The notes under the pieces were generated by a model, which was not told where the DNA came from, searched no databases, and saw only the letters and a list, made by a program, of their open reading frames with translations. 11,476 nucleotides of DNA from Oscillospiraceae bacterium. GTDB taxonomy: Bacteria; Bacillota; Clostridia; Oscillospirales; Oscillospiraceae. Every line of letters begins with the position of its first letter. Position 1 is the stretch's first letter. Location of the stretch: NCBI GenBank assembly GCA_017400415.1, contig JAFPTE010000076.1:1-11476 (forward strand), written 5' to 3'. Of this stretch, positions 1 to 5,788 are shown one piece after another. The position numbers and the translations under genes were made by a program.

Positions 1-1
1 A

Positions 2-223
2 AAGAGCGGTCTTTTCCTGGCTCCCTCCGCACAGGAGAAGCCCCAGGTCTATGAGGTCGTGGCCGTTGGGCCCGGCGGCTTCATTGACGGCAACGAGATC
101 ACCATGGAAGTTGACGTGGGCGACCGTGTCATCACCGGCAAGTACACCGGCACCGAGGTCAAGGTGGACGGCCAGGAGCTCACCATTGTCCGTCAGAACG
201 ACATTCTTGCAATAGTTGACTAA
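2..223 (+). CDS. groES: Co-chaperonin GroES, C-terminal 73 residues (5' end outside window)
   Basis: GroES forms the seven-subunit lid that caps the GroEL chamber during ATP-driven protein folding in the cytoplasm. The open frame runs in from the left edge and ends at TAA 221-223. The 73 visible residues begin KSGLFLAPSAQEKPQ and show the family landmarks: the VVAVGPG turn, the VGDRVITGKYTGTEVK barrel strand, and the closing segment ending DILAIVD. GroES is normally about 95 residues, so roughly 20 N-terminal residues are missing; most of the mobile loop that contacts GroEL should be inside the missing part or at its edge. The stop lies 17 bases before groEL, the classic groESL operon order. 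The promoter and any CIRCE/HrcA operator would be upstream and cannot be judged here. Confidence 0.95.
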   Translation, partial: KSGLFLAPSAQEKPQVYEVVAVGPGGFIDGNEITMEVDVGDRVITGKYTGTEVKVDGQELTIVRQNDILAIVD

Positions 224-240
224 TCAGGAGGATTAATATC

Positions 241-1869
241 ATGGCAAAGCAGATTGCTTACGGCGAGGAAGCTCGCAGATACCTTGAGAGCGGCGTCAAC
301 CAGCTGGCTGATACCGTCAAGCTGACCATCGGCCCCAAGGGCCGGAACGTGGTGCTGGACAAGAAGTTCGGCGCCCCCCTCATCACCAACGACGGCGTGA
401 CCATCGCCAAGGAGATTGAGCTGGAGAACCCCTTTGAGAACATGGGCGCCCAGCTTGTTAAAGAAGTCGCCAGCAAGACCAACGACGTGGCCGGCGACGG
501 CACCACCTCCGCCACGGTCCTGGCTCAGGCCATGATCCATGAGGGCATCAAGAACGTGGCCGCCGGCGCCAACCCCATGAGCATGCGCCGGGGCATCCAG
601 AAGGCCGTTGAGGCCGCCGTGGCCGCCCTGAAGGCCAACAGCCACCCCGTCACCGGCGCCAAGGACATCGCCAGAGTGGGCGCTGTCTCCTCCGGCGACG
701 AGAAGATCGGCCAGCTCATTGCCGAGGCTATGGAGAAGGTGGGCCAGAACGGCGTCATCACCGTTGAGGAGTCCAAGACCGCCGAGACCTACTCCGAGGT
801 TGTTGAGGGCATGCAGTTCGACCGGGGCTACATCACCCCCTATATGGTCACCGACACCGAGAAGATGGAAGCCGTCTATGACGAGCCCTACATCCTCATT
901 ACCGATAAGAAGATCTCCAACATTCAGGAGGTCCTGCCTCTGCTGGAGCAGATCGTCCAGACCGGCAAGAAGCTGGTCATCATCGCCGAGGACGTGGACG
1001 GCGAGGCTCTTGCCACCATCATCCTCAACAAGATCCGGGGCACCTTCAACTGCCTGTGCGTGAAGGCTCCCGGCTTCGGCGACAGACGCAAGGAGATGCT
1101 CCGTGATATCGCCGTCCTCACCGGCGGCCAGGTTGTCTCCTCCGAGCTGGGCATGGAGCTGAAGGACACCACCCTTGAAATGCTGGGCACCGCCCGCCAG
1201 GTCAAGAGCACCAAGGAGAACACCATCATCGTTGACGGCGCCGGCGACAAGGCCGACATAGCCGCGAGAGTCGCGCAGATCAAGGCGGAGTACGAGGTCT
1301 CCACCTCCGAGTACGACAAGGAGAAGCTCCAGGAGCGCCTTGCCAAGCTCGCCGGAGGCGTTGCCGTCATCAAGGTCGGCGCTGCCACCGAGATTGAGAT
1401 GAAGGAAAAGAAGCTCCGCATGGAGGACGCCCTGAACGCCACCAGAGCCGCCGTTGAGGAAGGCATCGTGGCCGGCGGCGGCACCGCATACGTGGTTGCC
1501 GGCAAGGCCGTGGCCGAGCTTGTGAAGAACTCCGTGGGCGATGAGAAGACCGGCGCCGCCCTGGTTGCCAAGGCTCTCGAGGCCCCCATCAAGCAGATTG
1601 CCGAGAACGCCGGCCTGGAGGGCGCAGTTATTCTGAACGCCGTCAAGGGCTCCGACAACGCCAACTTCGGCTTCAACGCAGCTACCGAGGAGTACTGCGA
1701 CATGATCGAAGCCGGTGTGGTTGACCCCACCAAGGTCTGCCGCTCCGCTCTGGAGAACGCCGCTTCCGTGGCCTCCGTGGTCCTGACCACCGAGAGCCTG
1801 GTGGCCGACATCCCCACTCCCCCCGCAGCCCCCGCCGCTCCTGCCGGCGGCGACATGGGCATGTATTAA
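241..1869 (+). CDS. groEL: Chaperonin GroEL (Hsp60)
   Basis: GroEL is the 14-subunit double-ring ATPase that folds non-native proteins with GroES. The 542-residue product is full length for the family. It carries the ATP-binding GDGTT motif (residues 85-89, with Asp86 equivalent to E. coli Asp87), the hydrolysis Asp396 in the RMEDAL segment (E. coli Asp398), and the VEEGIVAGGG motif just after it. The C-terminal tail is short, Pro/Ala-rich, and ends GGDMGMY, a reduced form of the usual Gly-Gly-Met tail. The ATG follows a perfect AGGAGG (226-231) with 9 bases of spacing, so the start is secure. Codon use is strongly biased to C/G-ending codons, as expected for a highly expressed gene. There is no terminator before the next gene, so transcription probably continues into it. 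Confidence 0.99.
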   Translation: MAKQIAYGEEARRYLESGVNQLADTVKLTIGPKGRNVVLDKKFGAPLITNDGVTIAKEIELENPFENMGAQLVKEVASKTNDVAGDGTTSATVLAQAMIHEGIKNVAAGANPMSMRRGIQKAVEAAVAALKANSHPVTGAKDIARVGAVSSGDEKIGQLIAEAMEKVGQNGVITVEESKTAETYSEVVEGMQFDRGYITPYMVTDTEKMEAVYDEPYILITDKKISNIQEVLPLLEQIVQTGKKLVIIAEDVDGEALATIILNKIRGTFNCLCVKAPGFGDRRKEMLRDIAVLTGGQVVSSELGMELKDTTLEMLGTARQVKSTKENTIIVDGAGDKADIAARVAQIKAEYEVSTSEYDKEKLQERLAKLAGGVAVIKVGAATEIEMKEKKLRMEDALNATRAAVEEGIVAGGGTAYVVAGKAVAELVKNSVGDEKTGAALVAKALEAPIKQIAENAGLEGAVILNAVKGSDNANFGFNAATEEYCDMIEAGVVDPTKVCRSALENAASVASVVLTTESLVADIPTPPAAPAAPAGGDMGMY

Positions 1870-1912
1870 TCAGCGCACCTATAAATATTTAAATAGATAG
1901 GAGAAACGAAAC

Positions 1913-2158
1913 ATGCTTTGGGACATTCTCGTAGGCCTCGTCATCGGCGGAGTCTCCGGCTGGCTGGCCGGAAAAATCATGAAGGTTGAAAACAGCCTGG
2001 TCATGAACATTGTTCTTGGTATCGTAGGCGGCTTTGTTGGAGGCCTCATTCTGGGCTTCTTCAACCTGGGCGCCGGCGGCATCATCGGCACCATCATCGT
2101 ATCCGTTGCCGGTGCCTGCCTGCTCATCTGGCTCTACAACAAGTTCATCAAGAAGTAA
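1913..2158 (+). CDS. GlsB/YeaQ/YmgE family small membrane protein (transglycosylase-associated family)
   Basis: This 81-residue hydrophobic protein has three predicted membrane segments (about residues 3-20, 31-50 and 55-76), many glycines, and a basic end (NKFIKK). The GWLAGKIMK segment near residue 16 and the NIVLGIVGGFVGG segment near residue 32 match the pattern of the Transgly_assoc family (GlsB, YeaQ, YmgE). The family name is historical: no enzymatic activity is established, and members are mostly linked to general stress. AGGAGA (1899-1904) lies 8 bases before the ATG. The gene is 43 bases after groEL with no terminator or convincing promoter between them, so it is probably the last gene of the groESL transcript, which fits a stress role. 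Family assignment is firm; function is unknown. Confidence 0.88.
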   Translation: MLWDILVGLVIGGVSGWLAGKIMKVENSLVMNIVLGIVGGFVGGLILGFFNLGAGGIIGTIIVSVAGACLLIWLYNKFIKK

Positions 2159-2174
2159 GCTTCCCGGCAAAAAG

Positions 2175-2206
2175 GCCGCCGCTCCCCTTGGGAGCGGCGG
2201 CTTTTT
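2175..2206 (+). terminator. Rho-independent terminator after the groESL-glsB unit
   Basis: A perfect 12-bp GC-rich stem pairs 2175-2186 with 2190-2201 around a 3-base loop and is followed directly by five T residues (2202-2206). The A residues at 2170-2173 could pair with the T run, so the hairpin could also work on the other strand. It ends the chaperonin unit 16 bases after the glsB-like stop codon. Confidence 0.92.
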
Positions 2207-2220
2207 GTATCTCCGGAGTC

Positions 2221-2248
2221 TTGACATTTTCCCGGATTATGGTAATAT
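2221..2248 (+). promoter_or_regulatory. Sigma-A-type promoter for the threonine/serine exporter gene
   Basis: A consensus -35 box TTGACA (2221-2226) is followed after 16 bases by TAATAT (2243-2248). The TATGG just before the -10 supplies an extended -10 (TRTG-N) element. Transcription would begin near 2255, leaving a leader of about 15 bases that contains the AAGGGGG ribosome site at 2257-2263. It sits directly behind the preceding terminator, as expected for an independent unit. A reading with AATATT (2244-2249) and a 17-base spacer is equally possible. Confidence 0.68.
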
Positions 2249-2270
2249 TTGGTGAAAAGGGGGAATCCTC

Positions 2271-3557
2271 ATGCCCAAAAAAGAGACAATCGAACACCGC
2301 CGTCAGAGCCACCTGGAGGAGGTGCTGGACTTCTGCGCAGCCCTGGGCCGCAGCATGATTCTCTCCGGCGCCAATACGGAACGGGTGAGCCTGGCCGTTG
2401 AGCATATCTGCCATGTTTACGAGCTCCACGACGTGAGCGTTTACCTGCTCAGCACCTATATCTCCGTTGCGGGCCGGGACGGCGAGGGACGCTATGCCGC
2501 CCGTCAGTTCTCAATTCCCGCCGCCGGAATCCATCTGGAGCGGCTCAAGAGGCTCAACCGCCTCTCCTACACCGTCGCCTCCACCCGTCCGGCGCCGGAG
2601 CGCCTGGGCAAGATGCTGCAGGAGGCGGAGAATGCCCGGGACTATGCGGACTGGGCGGTGCTTCTGGGCCAGGTCTCCGCCATGATGTGCCTGGCGATTA
2701 TCTTCGGCGGCACCTGGCGGGAGGTGCTGGCTGTGGCTGTGGTCACGGTCATTCTGCACTACGTGGCCTTCCTGATGGCAAAGCCCGGGCTGGACCGCAT
2801 TGTTGTAAACGCCGTCACCATGTTCATTGCCTCAGTTTCGGCCCTGGCGCTGACCTTCTTCCACCTGAGCGACAACGGGCCCGTAATTCTCATCACCGTC
2901 TCCATGCTGCTGATTCCCGGAATACCCCTGGTAAACGCCGTGCGGAACCTTCTGTGCGGCCATGAGATGAACGGCATCCTGCAGCTTGCCAAGGTCATTG
3001 TGGAGACTCTTGCCCTGGCTATGGGCATTTTCGTGGCCCTCTCCCTGTTCATCCGCAGCGCCGACAGCATGAGCACCACGGCCGTGCCTCTCACAAACCC
3101 CTGGATACTTATCCCCGTCAGCGCCCTGGCCTCCGTGGCCTTCGGCGTGGTGTTCCGCATCCCCCCTCACGACCTGGTCTGGGCGGGCCTGGGCGGCGCA
3201 CTTACAAGAGTTGTGCTGATTCTCTCCTCCGCTGTTATACCCATACGGCTCATGTACGTCACCCTGGCGGCCTTCGTGGCCTCCCTGTACGCCGAGCTCA
3301 TGGCCACCGCCCGGAAGGACCCGGCCACCTACTTCCTCTACCCCTCCATCGTGCCCCTGATCCCCGGCGACCTGTTCTTCTACTCCCTCATCGGGGTTTA
3401 CGTTCAGAACCGCCAGATGTTCGAGACCAACGGCTCAAGCTGCCTTCTGACCCTGCTGGGCATGAGTATCGGCTTCGTTCTCAGCTCCACCGTTGCTCAC
3501 TACATCCGCAAGGCAAGGCGCGTAAAGCTCTGGAAGCTGCCCCTGCTCCGCAAATAA
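2271..3557 (+). CDS. ThrE-type threonine/serine exporter, both halves fused
   Basis: This 428-residue inner-membrane protein has a soluble N-terminal part (about residues 1-125) and around ten hydrophobic segments between 128 and 411. The N-terminal portion, with the SGANTERVS stretch near residue 32, and the LLIPGIPLVNAVRNLLCG motif (residues 213-230) identify the ThrE/DUF1212 (YjjP-like) domain. A second half with YPSIVPLIPGDLFFYS (357-372) matches the smaller ThrE_2/DUF3815 (YjjB-like) domain. In many Firmicutes and in E. coli the two are separate genes; here they form one chain, as in Corynebacterium ThrE. The expected role is export of threonine and serine driven by the proton gradient; the true substrate is inferred from family only. 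The ATG follows AAGGGGG by 7 bases. Its own promoter and terminator make it monocistronic. Confidence 0.88.
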   Translation: MPKKETIEHRRQSHLEEVLDFCAALGRSMILSGANTERVSLAVEHICHVYELHDVSVYLLSTYISVAGRDGEGRYAARQFSIPAAGIHLERLKRLNRLSYTVASTRPAPERLGKMLQEAENARDYADWAVLLGQVSAMMCLAIIFGGTWREVLAVAVVTVILHYVAFLMAKPGLDRIVVNAVTMFIASVSALALTFFHLSDNGPVILITVSMLLIPGIPLVNAVRNLLCGHEMNGILQLAKVIVETLALAMGIFVALSLFIRSADSMSTTAVPLTNPWILIPVSALASVAFGVVFRIPPHDLVWAGLGGALTRVVLILSSAVIPIRLMYVTLAAFVASLYAELMATARKDPATYFLYPSIVPLIPGDLFFYSLIGVYVQNRQMFETNGSSCLLTLLGMSIGFVLSSTVAHYIRKARRVKLWKLPLLRK

Positions 3558-3561
3558 AACC

Positions 3562-3585
3562 GCCGCCCCTACGGGCGGCTTTTTT
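3562..3585 (+). terminator. Rho-independent terminator after the exporter gene
   Basis: A perfect 7-bp stem (GCCGCCC 3562-3568 with GGGCGGC 3573-3579), a 4-base loop, and six T residues (3580-3585) start 4 bases after the exporter stop codon. It separates this gene from the dipicolinate genes, which therefore need their own promoter or read-through. Confidence 0.92.
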
Positions 3586-3591
3586 GTGCCT

Positions 3592-3618
3592 CCGGGCCGG
3601 AGCCCGGCATAGTATGCC
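3592..3618 (+). promoter_or_regulatory. Structured gap before dpaA: GC hairpin plus 13-base palindrome
   Basis: Two symmetric elements fill the gap between the upstream terminator and the dpaA ribosome site. CCGGGC (3592-3597) pairs with GCCCGG (3602-3607) around a 4-base loop. Overlapping its end is GGCATA-G-TATGCC (3606-3618), a perfect 6-1-6 palindrome ending 2 bases before GGAGGTG. The palindrome contains CATAGTATG, which resembles the CATA-N3-TA -10 box of late sporulation sigma factors, but no matching -35 is visible and a start there would leave almost no leader. It may instead be an operator or an RNA structure. No sigma-A promoter is visible in this gap. Confidence 0.4.
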
Positions 3619-3620
3619 TC

Positions 3621-3627
3621 GGAGGTG
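3621..3627 (+). promoter_or_regulatory. Ribosome binding site that fixes the dpaA start
   Basis: GGAGGTG lies 4 bases before ATG 3632 (6 bases from its GGAGG core). The frame stays open upstream to an ATG at 3584, but that codon lies inside the T run of the preceding terminator and lacks a ribosome site, so 3632 is preferred. Confidence 0.85.
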
Positions 3628-3631
3628 CTTT

Positions 3632-4441
3632 ATGAAGTTGCTTCTTGTGGGCGGCGACCGCCGCTTTATATATCTGCGGGACCTTCTGCGCCGGGACGGC
3701 CATGAGGTTTCAGCTTTCGGCCTGGGGGACGATGTTCCCCTGGAAAAGGCCGCTTCCGGCGCCCGGGCCTGCATCCTTCCCCTGCCCGCTCTGGACCGGG
3801 AGGGAAATATCCCCTGTCCCCTCTCCGGCAAGGGGGTCTCCCCGGCCCTTCTCCGGTCCGCTCTGGACCCGGACTGCGCCGTTTTTGCGGGAAAGGCGGA
3901 GGGGCTCCGGAGCCTCTTTCCGAAGGTCAGAGACTACTATCAGGAGGAAGCCCTCCTGTACCTGAATGCCTCCATCACGGCGGAGGGCGCCCTGCGCTGT
4001 CTTATGGACGCCCTGCCCATCACCCTGCGGGAGGGCCGCTTTCTGGTCACCGGCGGCGGGAGAATAGGGCTTGAGCTGTGCCGCAGGCTCCGGGCACTGG
4101 GGGCGGACACGGCCTGCCTGTGCCGCTCTGCCCTGAGTCTGGTCCGGGCTGCGGAACTGGGGGTCCGGGCGATAAGGGACCCGGACGGCGAGCTTTGGAC
4201 TGCCGATGCGATTATAAACACGGTGCCCAGCCCTATTCTTGGACAGAACGAGCTGAGCCTCACAAGGCCGGACGTGTTTCTTCTGGAGCTGGCCAGCCCT
4301 CCCTACGGCTTTGACATGGGCGCCGCCGGAAGACTTGGCCGGGCGGTCTCCGTAGCCTCCGGCATACCGGGCCGGTACGCTCCCAAAAGCGCCGCCGGCG
4401 CCATTCATACTGCCCTCCGGAATATGTTGACGGAGTTGTGA
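3632..4441 (+). CDS. dpaA: Dipicolinate synthase subunit A
   Basis: DpaA (SpoVFA) and DpaB convert the lysine-pathway intermediate dihydrodipicolinate, or its hydrated precursor, to dipicolinic acid in the mother cell; the acid is then moved into the spore core with calcium. The product has 269 residues, somewhat shorter than the roughly 300 of the Bacillus subtilis protein. The N-terminus (LLLVGGDRRFIYLRDLL) matches the DpaA N-terminal domain. A Rossmann dinucleotide-binding motif lies at residues 141-146 (GGGRIG), followed by INTVPSPIL near 195, ELASPPYGFD near 219 and ASGIPGRYAPKSA near 242, all closely like SpoVFA. It is followed after 3 bases by dpaB. In Bacillus the operon continues with asd, dapG and dapA; here it does not. 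Late mother-cell (sigma-K) control would be expected but is not shown by a clear promoter. Confidence 0.96.
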   Translation: MKLLLVGGDRRFIYLRDLLRRDGHEVSAFGLGDDVPLEKAASGARACILPLPALDREGNIPCPLSGKGVSPALLRSALDPDCAVFAGKAEGLRSLFPKVRDYYQEEALLYLNASITAEGALRCLMDALPITLREGRFLVTGGGRIGLELCRRLRALGADTACLCRSALSLVRAAELGVRAIRDPDGELWTADAIINTVPSPILGQNELSLTRPDVFLLELASPPYGFDMGAAGRLGRAVSVASGIPGRYAPKSAAGAIHTALRNMLTEL

Positions 4442-4444
4442 GCA

Positions 4445-5014
4445 TTGGAAAAACCAAAACTGGGGCTGGCCCTCTGCGGCTCCTTCTGCACCTTTGAGGC
4501 CCTGTTCCGGGTACTGCCGTCTCTGACGGAGACCTTTGAGGTGATACCCATCATGAGCGAGACCGCCGCCGGAACGGACACCCGCTTCGGCCGGGCGGAG
4601 GACATAAAAAACAGGCTCCGGGACCTGTGCGGCCGGGAGCCCATAACCACGGTTACGGGGGCGGAGCCCATCGGCCCCAGGGGCATGCTGGACGTTCTGG
4701 CTGTGGCGCCCTGCACCGGAAACACCCTGGGAAAGCTTGCCCGGGGAATCAACGACACCGCCGTCACAATGGCGGTGAAGAGCCACCTGCGGGGCGGCAG
4801 GCCGGTGGTCATAGCCATCTCCACAAACGACGGGCTGGGCGCCTGCGCAAAGAACCTGGGGCTGCTGCTGGAGCGGCGGCACTTCTACTTCGTGCCCTTC
4901 CGCCAGGACGACCCGGAAAAAAAGCCCCTGAGCCTTGTATCGGACCTGGAAAAGCTCCAGGAAACGGCCCTCCTCGCCCTGGCAGGAAAACAGATACAGC
5001 CCATTCTTGCATAA
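4445..5014 (+). CDS. dpaB: Dipicolinate synthase subunit B (flavoprotein family)
   Basis: DpaB (SpoVFB) is the flavoprotein-like partner of DpaA in dipicolinic acid synthesis. The 189 residues align from end to end with the family: LGLALCGSFCTFEA (residues 6-19), TDTRFGRAEDI (44-54), the flavoprotein segment APCTGNTLGKLARGI (88-102), VVIAISTNDGLG (121-132) and FVPFRQDDPEKKP (149-161). It stops soon after QIQPILA, about ten residues short of the Bacillus protein, which looks like normal variation. The start is TTG at 4445, only 3 bases after the dpaA TGA, with GGAG (4432-4435) inside the end of dpaA. This indicates translational coupling, consistent with a fixed ratio of the two subunits. It is convergent with the carD-like gene downstream. 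Confidence 0.96.
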   Translation: MEKPKLGLALCGSFCTFEALFRVLPSLTETFEVIPIMSETAAGTDTRFGRAEDIKNRLRDLCGREPITTVTGAEPIGPRGMLDVLAVAPCTGNTLGKLARGINDTAVTMAVKSHLRGGRPVVIAISTNDGLGACAKNLGLLLERRHFYFVPFRQDDPEKKPLSLVSDLEKLQETALLALAGKQIQPILA

Positions 5015-5019
5015 GCGAA

Positions 5020-5052
5020 GCCCCGCACCGGTAAGGGTGCGGGGCATTTTTT
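5020..5052 (+). terminator. Rho-independent terminator after dpaAB
   Basis: A perfect 10-bp stem (GCCCCGCACC 5020-5029 with 5036-5045) with a 6-base loop is followed by A and six T residues (5047-5052). The T run reaches the last base of the convergent carD-like gene's stop codon. On the minus strand the stem is not followed by a T run, so it is a good terminator only for dpaAB. Confidence 0.92.
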
Positions 5053-5567
5053 CAGTTTTCCGAGCAGATTGGGCCCACTGAGGCGGCTATATAATCCCTC
5101 ACTCCGTCCTTGGGGATATCCAGCGCCACGGCCAGCTCACCGTAGAGCATATCCTCCGCCCGCTTCATGAAGCGCTCGTCAATCTGCCCTAATTTCTTGC
5201 CCTTTTTAAGGGCGATGGTCCGCTTGGACCAGACAGCCTTTATGAGCTTCACCAGTTCCAGGCAGTCATGGCGCTGCATGCGCTCCTGGTAATGCTCCGA
5301 AAGGAAACGGATGTTGCGGTTGTCGCAGACCTCCGCCGGGGCGGCAGGGATCTTGGCGATTATATCCAGGGCCTCATCACGGCTTATGACAGGCCGCATG
5401 AAGATGCCGGCATCCACCGGCGCAAAGATTTTCCCCGTCCTGTAAAGGGGCGCAAGGGTATAATAGAGCCTGTCCTTGCTGGCTCCGGTGACGCTGGCCT
5501 CCCCAACGGCCTCCACGCGGCACACGCCCTCGCCGGAATAGATTATGAGATCGCCGATATTGTACAT
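5052..5567 (-). CDS. CarD/CdnL-family transcriptional regulator
   Basis: CarD-type proteins bind the RNA polymerase beta subunit through an N-terminal Tudor-like RID domain and act on promoter opening through a helical C-terminal domain. This 171-residue protein begins MYNIGDLIIYSGEGVCRVEAV, the typical RID opening, with the domain ending around residue 60. Residues 62-165 are predicted helical and contain W113 and RAEDMLYGELAVALDIP (136-152), the conserved end of the family. Against the Mycobacterium tuberculosis protein, the tryptophan that wedges into the melted promoter (W85) falls on I86 here. The ATG follows GGGGGGAG (5573-5580) by 5 bases. It has its own strong promoter and a leader of about 94 bases. 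Which genes it controls cannot be read from the window. Confidence 0.9.
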   Translation of the reverse strand: MYNIGDLIIYSGEGVCRVEAVGEASVTGASKDRLYYTLAPLYRTGKIFAPVDAGIFMRPVISRDEALDIIAKIPAAPAEVCDNRNIRFLSEHYQERMQRHDCLELVKLIKAVWSKRTIALKKGKKLGQIDERFMKRAEDMLYGELAVALDIPKDGVRDYIAASVGPICSEN

Positions 5568-5597
5568 TGCTGCTCCCCCCGGAGAAAAAAGCCCCAG

Positions 5598-5621
5598 ATA
5601 CGGCAGTGGTTTAAGCCGTAT
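5598..5621 (-). promoter_or_regulatory. Hairpin in the leader of the carD-like mRNA
   Basis: A perfect 7-bp inverted repeat (ATACGGC 5598-5604 and GCCGTAT 5615-5621) with a 10-base loop lies in the untranslated leader. On the minus strand it is followed 7 bases later by six T residues (5585-5590) and then by CTCC, which could pair with the GGAG of the ribosome site. This could be a weak attenuator or a translational control structure; it matches no riboswitch class I recognise. Confidence 0.45.
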
Positions 5622-5667
5622 GCCAAATAATTGCGATACACCCTTCTGTTGTCACTTATTTATGTAG

Positions 5668-5697
5668 ATTATATCATAATTTTCCGGAAAATGTAAG
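5668..5697 (-). promoter_or_regulatory. Strong extended -10 promoter for the carD-like gene
   Basis: Read on the minus strand, CTTACA (5697-5692) is separated by 18 bases from a perfect TATAAT (5673-5668), which is preceded by TATGA, giving a TG-N extended -10. Upstream (5701-5740) is AT-rich with A and T runs, like an UP element. Transcription should begin near 5661, giving a leader of about 94 bases before the ATG. Confidence 0.78.
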
Positions 5698-5736
5698 AGA
5701 AAAGTTTCAGATTTTTTGTTTTTGTGAAATTGCCGA

Positions 5737-5772
5737 ATAAAATAGCCTCTCTGCCGGAAAAAGCAGAGAGGC
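5737..5772 (-). terminator. Rho-independent terminator after the beta-helix protein gene
   Basis: A perfect 10-bp stem pairs 5745-5754 with 5763-5772 around an 8-base A-rich loop. On the minus strand it is followed by TATTTTATT (5744-5736). It starts 16 bases after the stop codon of the gene to its right and insulates the carD promoter from it. Confidence 0.88.
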
Positions 5773-5788
5773 AAGGTCGTATTCAGAC

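Noticed and set aside
1..240. CIRCE/HrcA heat-shock operator for groESL
   Set aside because: The expected place is upstream of groES, outside the window; no TTAGCACTC-type inverted repeat is seen in the visible part.
924..1862. Minus-strand open frame of 312 codons opposite groEL
   Set aside because: It is a product of strong codon bias in groEL; Ser/Ala/Thr-rich with no domain.
1870..1912. TATAAA (1880-1885) in the groEL-glsB gap as a promoter -10
   Set aside because: No -35 resemblance 16-18 bases upstream (GGGCAT) and no TG extension; AT-rich spacer is the simpler explanation.
3584..3631. Upstream ATG start for dpaA adding 16 residues
   Set aside because: The ATG lies at the terminator T run without a ribosome site; the added residues do not look like the family N-terminus.
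3710..5047. Long open frame (445 codons) on the minus strand opposite dpaA-dpaB
   Set aside because: It lies antisense to two clearly recognised genes, spans their junction and both their stops, has a low-complexity Gln/Gly/Ala/Arg-rich composition, and matches no family. It arises from GC-rich third positions.
5585..5621. Leader hairpin of the carD-like gene as a regular terminator
   Set aside because: The T run is 7 bases away from the stem base instead of next to it, so it is at most a weak attenuator; kept only as a possible control structure.
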